From positions 763,501 through 827,500 of the forward strand of contig JAFMOC010000192.1 in assembly GCA_019802505.1 (NCBI GenBank): 64,000 nt of DNA, read 5' to 3'. The translations under genes were made by a program, and so were the position numbers. Origin of the DNA: Corydoras sp. C115 (Eukaryota > Chordata > Actinopteri > Siluriformes > Callichthyidae). The notes under the pieces were generated by a model that saw only the letters and a list, made by a program, of their open reading frames with translations, did not search any database and was not told the origin of the DNA. This document shows, one piece after another, positions 23,451-33,574 of the stretch (positions are counted from its first letter, which is position 1; each line of letters starts with the position of its first letter).

Positions 23451-23734
23451 ACAACTGGAAAACTACATGTGAGTCCATTAGGGGGCGTCCTGCAGGACCG
23501 CCTTGTCAGGTTCCATACAGTATTCGTCAGCAAATGTAATGTAATGTAATGTACAAGTCAGTAGTTATGGAGAAAACCAGCTCCACTGTAGAATTACACT
23601 GTAGTGTAGTCAGATCTTCATCCATGGCTCTGCCGAAGCACTGCGTGCGTGCTAAGATGATTACTGGATGGAACCTGGATATTAATTGGACTTGCGGTCC
23701 TGCAGGACCCCCTTAATGGACTTACATATAGTTT

Positions 23735-24030
23735 TCCAGTTGTTAGAGTTTTTCCATTTGTTAAATATAGTCACCCGATCTCGACACTATCTCTACATGG
23801 CTGTCCTACACTGTTGCTGCTGCCCGGCCGCTCAAGGAGGATGAACCCCCCCCACTGAGTCTTGGTCCTCCCAAGGTTTCTTCGTTAAAATAACAACATA
23901 ACAGTTTTTTTCTTGCCACTGTCGCTTCGGCTTGCTCTTTGGGTGTTTAAAGGCTTTTAACTCCATAAAGCTGCTTTGTGACAATGTACTGTTGTAAAAA
24001 TCGCTATATAAATAAATTACTTAAACTTAC
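23735..24030 (-). repeat. Dispersed repeat family B, copy 3 (inverted arm)
   Basis: Reverse-complement of copy 2 in the same block order: CTTGGTCCTCCCAAGGTTTC, then CTTGCCACTGTCGCTTCGGC, then AAAGCTGCTTTGTGACAATG. Confidence 0.7.
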
Positions 24031-24414
24031 TTGAATTAGCAAACCTGATCGTTATCTGATCCTGCACCCCCCCCCCCACACCCTTTTTTTTTCTCCAATT
24101 GTTTGTTAAAAAGATGCGTCTTCGGTAGTTTCTTAAAATAATGACACCATTAACACATTGTTAGGACTCTATTTATGTTCGTGAATATCGTCATGCACAA
24201 GTTCAAATGTTTTTGGTACATAAACAATGTTCTGCATTCAGTGAGAATAACCGATTCAGCAAAGATTTAGGATTAAGATCCACTTTATAGGACGTGATTA
24301 ATACGAGTTTCATTTCACTGTGCAAGCAAGTCATAAGAGATAAATTGATCTATTTTGCATACTGCACTTACACACAGACGAATTTGTCCTCCACAATGAA
24401 CTCATCCCTGCCTT

Positions 24415-24610
24415 AAACATACACACAATAGTGAAGTGAGCACACTGCCAAGAGCGGTGGGCAGCCTTTAATACTGCAGCAAAGTGCAATTGGGGTTAGG
24501 TGCCTTGCCTGAGGGCACTTCAGCCATAGTACTTGGTGAGACCGAAAATTGAACCAGGGTCGTTCAGATTGCAAGGCTATAAATTCCTTAACCACAAACT
24601 TACAACTTCC
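24415..24610 (-). repeat. Dispersed fish repeat with tRNA-SINE-like layout, old copy
   Basis: Contains GGGGTTAGGTGCCTTGCCTG and GGGCACTTCAGCCATAG, then TTGAACCAGGGTCG and a CCTTAACCACAA end. On the minus strand this resembles a tRNA-like head and a common fish body. A related but distinct piece is at 58985-59100. Confidence 0.45.
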
Positions 24611-24671
24611 CAACTGCCAAGGCTTTTTAGCACTATAGCTTTCATTAAAGAAAAGCACAATAATTCATCCA

Positions 24672-25045
24672 GATTTATCCCATAATCACTGTATGTGCAA
24701 AAGTTTTGGGACACAGTTCTAAATCATTGAACTTGGGTTGTTCATCGTTCTCTTAACACTGATATACATATCCAGTTCTACTGTGTATAAAATCAAGCAC
24801 CTGGTCATGCATTCTGGATGATTGTCTGCCTTTATAAGTGTGGAAACAGTTTGGGGAATTCTCCTTTCTGTTTCAGCATGACCGTGCACCAGCACAACGT
24901 GATATCCATAAACGCAAAGATCCCCATTTAACATCTTTAAGATGAATGGAAACAGTGGATGCAAGCCAGACCCTAATGTTCGTCATTAATGAACAAAAAC
25001 ATCTCATAAACACACTAAACGCATACAAAGTTTCCAGACTAGTGA
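24672..25045 (+). mobile_element. Degraded, internally deleted Tc1-like DNA transposon
   Basis: The left end (CACTGTATGTGCAAAAGTTT, then GGGACAC) and the following TGTATAAAATCAAGCACCTG match a common fish Tc1-like element. Pieces of its transposase region follow (GTGGAAACAGTTTGGGGA, CATGACCGTGCACCAG, CATAAACACACTAAAC). Most of the coding part is deleted and no open frame remains. Right end not located. Confidence 0.6.
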
Positions 25046-25114
25046 AAGTTACAAAGGAGATGACCAGCCCAGAATGGGGTCTCTTCAGGACTTCTGTAGG
25101 TGTTTTTGTTTATA

Positions 25115-25429
25115 TAGTGTGGATGCCATGTCAGTTTACAACCGGTTGGCCTTTGTGTGAGGTTTTTAAAGCAGAGTTGCCTTATTATTCATTCTGAATG
25201 TCTTTTAATGCAGTCTTGACACTTGGTCAACTTTCCAAAACGCAGTTCACTTTAAATCATAAATTAATAATTTTGTTTTATAGTGTGGATGCCATGTCAG
25301 TGTACAACTGGTGGGCCTTTGTGTGAGGTTTTCAAAGCAGAGTTGCCTTATTATTCATTCTGAATGTCCTTTAATGCAAACTTGACACTTGGTCAACTTT
25401 CCAAAGCTCAGTTTAATTTAAATCATAAA
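25115..25429. repeat. Local direct duplication, about 150 bp, period 166 bp
   Basis: The segment 25115-25262 (start TAGTGTGGATGCCATGTCAG, end AAATCATAAA) is repeated at 25281-25429 with roughly ten mismatches and small indels. The 18-bp spacer is AT-rich. It lies in the hmbox1 5' intron. Confidence 0.85.
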
Positions 25430-26674
25430 GTTTGTCCACCCACATGCACACAACGTAGTCTTTACAATATGATTTTCTGCGACAGATATTCCCATCATTG
25501 ATACAGAATGAAACGGGTAGAAAATGAGAATAAGACAGAGATTGCAATAACATTGAGGTTTTGTGTGGGTTCTATATGTTCTCCCTGTGTTTACATGGGT
25601 TGGGTCTCTGGTTTATTCCAACATCTAAAGAGATCGTTAATATGATAGTTGAAATTAGAGACACTAATCTGTCCCAGCCATTAGAGGTGTGTCTATTAAT
25701 GCACTCCCAGTGCCAGTCTCAAGCTCGGATAAATAGAATTGTTAAGTCAGGAAGGGTCGCCGATTTAAAACGTTATCAAGTCATATATTTTCACCACTCT
25801 GGCGTCTCCTAATAAAAAAATCCAAAAAAGATCTCTTATATAATTGGGCACTTTCTTTGAAAAGTTCACACGATCTCTGCATGTCTGTGTGGAGTCTTTT
25901 CAAGTACTCCAAATCATGCCAGTCAGGTAAATGGAAGATATAAAAAAGAGCTTTCCAGTTATAACAGTCCACAAAATGAAGCACAGGGACAATCCAATTT
26001 GCATTTTTTTTACAAACTAAATTGTGCTGTAATGCTGCTCATTGTGGTGCTTATTTTTCATTTTCTCTCAAGCAGTCACAATGCGTTGACTTTATGCAGT
26101 GCATGTTAAAGAAATCTGTACGTGTGAATAGGGATTCTGAACATACTGCACAGGCCAGATCACAACACACCATGGACTTTTTGCATGAGACATGGAAATC
26201 TACAATAAATTTTCCCTTCGGTTCTAACTGTGCATCTAAATGAGGGAGTCTGTGCGTCAGCCATAGTCATGTTTATAGTCATTTGACCCAATAAGTGCCC
26301 TCATGCGCCTTAGTGGGATAAACAGGTTAGGAACCGAATAAATGACTTGCATTTTCTGTATGTAAATGGATGTTTGTGGCTGGCATATTTGGCTGTATAT
26401 TATAGAAAATATTTATATTTGTGAGGTACTAACCTACTTTTCTCAATAGTCATAGTTCTATACAATAAAATATATACCTAAATAAGGTATGTGTGTATAA
26501 TTAAATGATCACATCTTGCTTTTCAAGATGCAATTAATGGCATTAAATACATTTATTTTTTTTGTTTTGACTTTCAAATCACCTCTGCTGTAATCACGCA
26601 TATTCCTCCTGACATGCAAATAAACAGAATAAAGCTGCCGCAGGATTAACTTGGCTCTTTTTGCAGATGCCAGG

Positions 26675-29600
26675 ATGGAGTATTGCGACATGGAGCCACG
26701 CTACACAATCGAGCAGATCGACCTACTTCAGCGGCTCAGGCTCTCGGGCTTGAGCAAACCTCAGATCCTCCAGGCATTAGAGTCTCTGGAAAGGCTGGAC
26801 CCAGAGCATCGAACACCTTTCTGTGACAATCACGCAGCCCCAGCCAGGGCTCCTACCTCTGCAGCTCCAGCTGCACCTTCTTCCTCATCCTCCTCGTCAT
26901 CCTCACTCACCTCAGCCACCACACAGACCCCTGTCCTTGATGCTGCACTGTCCCCCAGCAATAGCTACGATGCCTCATCCCCACCTCTTTACCCACCTGG
27001 TGGGGTTCAGAGGTCCTTTGCCTATGACCTGGCTGAAGAAGAATGGGATCTGGAAGAGAAGGTGGAGGAGTACATGAGGTATGAGTTTGATTGATTGTGA
27101 AGCTGCTGTTTTTTATTTATCAGGAGGAAGTAATCAATTTAACATCAGACAAGAGCTACAGGCTTTGAAGTATGTCAGCTGGCCTGGCAGGAACGCTGAG
27201 ACAGCTGCTTCTGATAAGATCTTTTATACATTTTTTTAAACTAATTTCAGGTATTGCTGATCTCAAAGTCTCTAATCTTGACTTCTGTATCCTCTAAAAA
27301 AAAGATAAAGTCTCTGCAAAAAAAAAGGAAATTTTAAGTCAGCAAATAAAAAAAAACAGAAAGAAAGTGTAACACATCTTATTTTGTATTTGAATAGATT
27401 TCTAAGTAAGATAAATAATCTAGTTTTTTGAAACTCTTATTTTATGAAATCTTAACCAAAGAAATTTGCTCACTGTATTGGCAGATCATTTTTATTCATG
27501 TTCATCTTTTCTTGATTTGTGCTAATTTTCCTTCTTTTTGGCATAAAGTTTTTCATTCATATCATGATTTGCTCTGGAAAAACTTAGTCATTCTATTAGT
27601 CTGTTCCAAATGAATAAAGATTTTTTTTTTTGGTCAGAACACTCAAAGAAGAGGTGCATGAACAAGAATGGACCTCATTTAATGTCGGTGGAAAGACATT
27701 AAGAGCAAAAAAACAAGAGCAAAGTGTCAACACCAAAGTATAAGCCTTTAACCTTCTTGACAGCGTTTCAGTATTCTAACCACTGAGCAACCACAGCCCA
27801 CAGTTCATGGTTTAAAAGAAAAATAATGAATTCTCAAATGTGCCAGTGCAATAGTTTAAAACCCTGTATAGTTTCTCTGACTGTTTTCTTGCCGTGTGTA
27901 AAGACAGATGAATTTACAAATGTTTAGCCGTGGACTAAGATAATGCTGAAAGAGTTAGCTTAAGATCATAAACTCAAACCACAAAACATATTCTTTACAA
28001 ATAAGTTACATTAGTTATGAAAAAGGGTTGGCTTAGTGGTTAGCACGTTCGCCTGTGAGTGCTAAGGATCCATGGGGGGGTGCCGGGCAGATACACCCCA
28101 GGACAGTGCGCCAATCCATCACACTCACTCACTCACACAGGCACACACACAAACACTATATATGGGGCAATTTGGAGCATTCTATTCACCTTGATCCATG
28201 TTGTTGGACTGTGGGAGGAAACCTCTGCAGCACAGCTGGTTATTTTTTACTTACAGACTTAATGTTTTCTTACTTGTTGCTTTTGATAACATCATCTGCT
28301 AAATGTAAATGTACTGTAATGTTTGTTAAGCCTTTCTTTCGTTCTGTGTGTGTTAGGAGGGACAGTAACCTGGTGAAGGAGGAGATTAAGGCATTCCTGA
28401 ATAACAGGAGGATTTCTCAGGCAATTGTCGGGCAGGTGACAGGTACTTGAGCCAGCCTCACCTTTTTTTTTTATCATGTTTTACTGTAAATAAGCAGCTA
28501 GCTGTGAATATGAATCAAACTCTGAAATAAATTTTGCTCCCATACCAAGTAACTACTCAAAAATCCCTGGTTCTAAAATCTACAAACTATATAACAAATG
28601 GTATTCAACTCATTTTAAGATTGGGTCAGACCACCGGATGGTAGGGGTGTCTTCAACTAAGGATTTTCATAGTCGAATCTGATTCGTCCACCTGTAGTCG
28701 ACTGGAATCAGTTAAAATTTCACCACAAGATGACGCTATAAGCATGGTTTTTAAAAAATTTTACTTTTACTTGTTTTTCTAACAAAAGAAAGTTTTTCTT
28801 TTTTTTTCTAGAAATTAGGATGATTTTTTTTGACAAAAGGCTATATATATATAACGAAAACAAAGACATTTCATGTAAAAACTAATGCTTAGCAGCAGCC
28901 ATGGGCACCCCCATGTGGTCAAAATGGTACATTCGACTATGAGGTTCATAGTCGGTTACGGTTCTCCGAATCGAATCGTCGAATCAGCGAATATTGCAGC
29001 TTACCCCTACCGGATGGTATCGTATATTCCACAAGAAATTCAATTTAATTAATTTAATGAATTTGTGGCAATTAAGGGATGTTTCGTTTTCTGTTCAACC
29101 ATGATTTCTACCAGGCATGCTTCAATATCTGTTGGAAGTACGTCCTAAAAAGTGTGCCATCACTGGTGGGCTTGTAATTTGATGTATGCATTTGGCGAAT
29201 AGTGTATAATTTATCTCCATAGGTATCAGTCAGAGCTATATTTCTCAGTGGCTGCTGCAGCAGGGTCTGGAGATGAGCGACTCCAAGCGTAGAGCCTTTT
29301 ATCGGTGGTACCTGCTGGAGCGAAACAGCCCAGGTGAGCTCGGTTTGCAGTTTACACAGAGACGTTGACTTTCGGATTAATAGAAGTCTGTTGGTGAAAG
29401 GAGATTGAGAGGTGACCTCACGTTAAATTGACTTTTTAGCAAGGACACTCGTTCTTTTATGCCTGCTTTCACTTGCTGTTCATAGTCCTTAAGGGCTTTT
29501 TACAGGTTCATACAGTATTTTAAACAGGACCAGTAAAACATTTTGTCATAATGGACCAAGAAGTTTCATTTGCTATCGTTTACGCTACTGGGTTAATGTT

Positions 29601-32600
29601 GGCTTTGGCAAAGTATATAGACATGCATTCTGTTTGCGGAATGAACTTAAAAGCCTGTCACCCTGCCAAAATAGTCATCTACTCCCCATTAAAAGAGTAA
29701 ATGTGACAGAGGTTAAAGGGCTGATAATGTAGCATTTGGTTTAAAGCCCTTTGGGACTATTTGCTTTTTTCTGCAGTACTGCTAAGCACAACGCTCTCAG
29801 TCCTGATCCTGGGCCTGGAACTTGCTGGTTTTCATATTGCCTTTGCCCCATGTAATGCCGCTAACAGAGCTCCAAGCATGTCGCTTTGTAATCCTCCGCA
29901 GTGCCGCAGTATTGAGCATGTGTCTGCACATCTAATCCCTCGGCTCCCTGACGTCCTGGTAACGTTGTATAGATCGGAACATTGTCACTACAGGTTGTTT
30001 CTCTCCGTGATCTTATAGAGGCTGTATTCACCTATCAGTGAGAAATTGTTGGACACGATCTTAGTTAACACACAGTTTTCTGATTGCCTAAATGGCTTAA
30101 AGGGTTCAGGTGGAGTGAAAACCAGCATGCTCAGGGCCCCAGGAGCAGAACTGACACCTCCTGGAGTAGACAGAGAGAACTCCTGATGCACCTGCTGCCC
30201 TGGTACACTGCACAGCAGGTCCAACCAGGTAACTTCCAAGCTGCCCAGAAGCTTCTATTAATGCCTCCATCTGCTGGATGTGAAATGACTTGTATATCAA
30301 AACCCTGCACTTTTTACAATGGAGGATTTATTACTTCCATCATGTATGTATCTCATGCCGTGATAGGATTTCTTGTCTGTTGAATATAATGGTGGCTTTG
30401 ACAGAAGTGTATGATGTTAAGGCTGTGTGTCTACAGGTGCCACTCTGTCCATGCGCTCACTGGTCAAAGAGGAACCTGACTGGAGGGTTGCTGGTTGCCC
30501 AGGAGAACGGGCTGCTGTGGGTGGGCCTTTCAGGCTAAGAAGAGGGAGCCGCTTCACTTGGAGGAAAGAGTGTCAGTCGATTATGGAAAGGTAAGCAGTA
30601 GTTCAAGATAAGTGTGTGTGTGTGTGTATATTGTATGTATATAAGAGTCAGCATACTTAATTAATCCCTCAGGGGAAATTGCAGCAGTTACAGATGCCCT
30701 ATTTTTTGTGTTAATGAAAACATTTAAAATGTAATATAATCAAAATTTTAAAAATAAGGTATTTGTGGCTTAGGATTTAAATAAAACAAAAGAGTAAAGT
30801 GGTAGTGGCATAGTAAGAATGAAATGATTATTATAATGAAATGATATATGATAATGTTTGATAAATCGATTTTAATCCTAATCCTATGTTGACATTTCCA
30901 TTATGAATAAAATCAACACGATGTAAATTGTATTTTCTTATAAAACCACAGAAAACAGATTACATTATTTCATTTGAATTAAAACGCACCAAACCATGAG
31001 ATTAAAACCCCAGAAGCAAAGTAAGACATGGCAATATTATGATTGTGATATATTATGAATATTAAGAATATATTGTGTATTAATGAATAAGTGTCTGATT
31101 GGTGTCACACAGGACAGGGTGTGGTAGCTTGGTAGTGATGTGCTATCACCTTAAAGTTTGAGGGTTTAATTTTGATGCATGTACGATCTCCTGCTTTAAT
31201 AATATTATAAGTGAATGCAGATCTTATTTGTCCAGTATTTATTTGAAACAGCCAGCTAGTATTTCACATCACTGCATATACAATAGATATATTTATATGA
31301 TATAAAAAGTTTGAGCAAGTCAAAAGGTGCAACCAGTTTGATTCATCACATTCCTGAGGAATTAGTTAAATTCAATTCCATGTGGAATTAACGATGCCAA
31401 CATGAATAGGGTACAGGCGGTCACACTGACCTTTTGTAAATAAGGTTTCCAAGCTGGTTCTGCATAATCAACTAAACTGCATTATGGGAGAAAATGATTT
31501 GCTCTTTCATATCTATATTTCTGTTAATGAGGGTTTTCTTTTCTCCTGAAAGCTATTTGCTCTGCCACATTAATTACTTTCTCTTCTTCCAATAGCTGAA
31601 TGTAGTCTCTGTTTTAATAATGAATAATAAACATAAAAAACTTTTAAAAAAATCATGCTAATTAAAATTGTTCCAAAGTGGCTTTTGGGTAGTCAAGAAG
31701 TCATTTTTTAAAAATGCCATAATTTTGCCATTAATAATCTTTCTTACACCCAAAGTGCCAAATATGAACATTCATTCATTCATTATCTCCCGCTTTATCC
31801 TCTATTAGGGTCGCGGTGGGGTTCCCCATGCCCATCCAGGGGAGAACGTCTCAGGCGCTGGGCAGATAGACCCAGGACAGGGCGCCAATCCATCGCAGGG
31901 CACACACTCACTCAGACAGACACACTCTATATGGGGCAATTTTGAGAATTCAATTGACTTGATCCATGTTTTTGGACTGTGGGAGGAAACCGGAGAACCC
32001 GGAGGAAACCCACGCAGACACGGGGAGAAAATGGAAACTCCACCCAGATAGGGATTCGAACCGGGAATCCCTAGCGCTGAGAGGAGAACGTGCTAACCAC
32101 TAAGCCACCGTGCACCCCAAATATGAACATGACCTACAAAAAGTTAACACAACTTTAGTGGTCTGATTTGTTAAGTGTCATTTCCAGTTTCTTTATTGAA
32201 AATCAGTATCCAGATGAAGCCAAACGAGAGGAGATTGCCAACGCCTGCAACTCCGTCATCCAGAAACCAGGTACGGGAGATTTCATGTTATTTGTATGTA
32301 TGTAGTTATAAATATCTTTGCAAAGCTGAAGGAATGCTATTCCACTAAATTGATTGCAGATTTTTTGCTCTGCTGAAAATTTTATTCCAGGTTGTAAACT
32401 CTCTGAATTTGAGAGAGTCACTGCACTCAAAGTTTACAACTGGTTTGCCAATCGCAGGAAGGAGATGAAGAGACGTGCAAACATAGGTGAGACGCTGTTC
32501 ATATTTTAAAGCATTTTGTTTGTTTTGATTTTTAAACAAAAAATAAAATTCTGCTTCCAGGGCGGCATGGCGGCTTAGTGGTTAGCATGTTCTCTTCTCA

Positions 32601-33574
32601 GCAATAGGGCTTCCCGGTTCGAATCCCAATCTGGGTGGAGTTTCCATGTTCTCCCCGTGTCCGCGTGGGTTTCCTCCAGGTTCTCCGGGTTCTCTGGTTT
32701 CCTCCCACAGTCCAAAAACATGGATCAAGTCAATTGAATTCTCCAAATTGCCCCATATGGAGTGTGTTTGTGTGCTTGTCTGTGTGAGTGAGTGTGTGCC
32801 CAGCGATGGATTGGCACCCTGTCCTGGGTGTATCTGCCCAGCGCCCGAGACGTTCTCCCCCCGTGACCATAATAGAGGATAAAGCAGAAGATAATGAATG
32901 GATGGAAAACCTGCTTTCTGTTTTGTTTTTTAAAATCTGCAGGGTCTATTATCCGCTGTGGCAAATTAACATGTTATTCTTTTACATTAAAACCAGCATT
33001 TTCAGTGTTTGAAAGCTAAAACTTGTTGCATTGGACTGTTGAGCTAAACCGTGTTGGACAAAAATAAGCATGCATCTGATTTAACCATACAGTTCAATCG
33101 CAGTTCAATCACGTGTATTTGATTTGATTTGTATTCTGTTCACACTTTTTCTAAGTCCTCATTAACACCGATTTCATACTTCAGAGGCTGCTATTCTTGA
33201 AAGCCATGGAATAGAGGTACCGAGTCCCAGCTGCCACTCTAATGGTGAAGAGCTTGAGAACCAGGAGTTTGCAGAACAGGTTTTAAGTCAGCGTTTTCCA
33301 GATCAGGTGAGAACTGAGCTGGTTACATATCACTTTCAACACACTGCAGCAATAACGTTTTTAGATTTAAAGAATTAAATAAATTAATTAAATTAAGCTT
33401 TTCTTTCTTTTTTTTTTTTTTTTTACTCAGGAAGAACTTTCTCAGAGGAAAGGAAACGAGCCAGAAGGAGCCACATTGCCCACAGTGGAAGTAGTATCTC
33501 TTCCAAGTCCCACTGCTGAACATGTGGCCCAGAAGATGGATGAGTCCAAAAGAGAAGCTGCTGATGAAGAATAA
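26675..33574 (+). CDS. hmbox1: Homeobox-containing protein 1 (HMBOX1/HOT1 type), eight coding exons
   Basis: Coding exons: 26675-27078, 28357-28442, 29223-29333, 30437-30590, 32188-32270, 32391-32486, 33185-33306, 33431-33574. All junctions are GT-AG, phases agree, and the total is 1200 nt, 399 aa (human HMBOX1 420 aa). Residues 8-45 form the HNF1-type N-terminal helix pair (YTIEQIDLLQRLRLSG). Residues 52-90 are a Pro/Ser linker, about 136-200 the atypical POU-specific-like domain (VKEEIKAFLNNRRISQA), and about 235-312 the HNF1-like long homeodomain with WFANRR at 297-302. HMBOX1 binds double-stranded telomeric TTAGGG repeats and acts as a transcription factor. The last 45 residues diverge from human, and the Ser/Thr-rich tail is shorter. 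The ATG lies 8 bases after the acceptor at 26665-26666; a longer in-frame start would need an unseen 5' exon. Teleosts may have two hmbox1 copies, and which this is cannot be decided here. Confidence 0.93.
28027..28232 (+). mobile_element. Chimeric V-SINE: plus head joined to minus body
   Basis: Starts as a plus-strand head (GGCTTAGTGGTTAGCACGTT, then GGATCCATG) and switches at about 28075 to the minus-strand body (GGGCAGATACACCCCAGGAC to GGACTGTGGGAGGAAACC). The tail, the centre and one head are missing. The composition is the same as the repeat unit of the 20.8-22.6 kb array, but with a different junction. It lies in hmbox1 intron 1 of the coding part. Confidence 0.7.
28634..29017. mobile_element. 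Non-autonomous hAT-like element with 8-bp target-site duplication
   Basis: Element 28642-29009 (368 bp) starts TAGGGGTG and ends TTACCCCTA. It is flanked by CCGGATGG at 28634-28641 and 29010-29017. Short terminal inverted repeats and an 8-bp duplication are hAT hallmarks. Subterminal TAGTCGAAT/ATTCGACTA motifs also form inverted pairs. No transposase frame is present. It lies in the hmbox1 intron between the second and third coding exons. Confidence 0.8.
30660..30695 (-). repeat. Non-LTR retrotransposon tail-like fragment
   Basis: On the minus strand AATTTCCCCTGAGGGATTAA, the same tail type as at 8881 and 43840. Confidence 0.35.
31123..31200 (+). mobile_element. Fragment of second-family tRNA-SINE
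   Basis: GGGTGTGGTAGCTTGGTAGT and a TATCACCTTAAAGTTTGAGG block resemble the head of the copy at 22985. Heavily decayed. Confidence 0.4.
31758..32130 (-). mobile_element. V-SINE copy with 14-bp target-site duplication, in hmbox1 intron
   Basis: Minus-strand SINE at 31772-32116 flanked by CCAAATATGAACAT at 31758-31771 and 32117-32130. It ends 58 bases before the acceptor-side exon of 32188 and so sits very close to a splice site. Confidence 0.93.
32561..32912 (+). mobile_element. V-SINE copy, full length, in hmbox1 intron
   Basis: Plus-strand copy starting 75 bases after the exon ending at 32486, with GGCGGCATGGCGGCTTAGTG head and GAATGGATGG tail. An extra CTCCGGGTTCTCTGG makes a small internal duplication in the central domain. 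Confidence 0.88.

Noticed and set aside
26651..26674. Upstream ATG that would extend hmbox1 by eight residues
   Set aside because: It lies in the polypyrimidine/acceptor stretch before AG at 26665-26666, so it is intronic; ATG 26675 is used.
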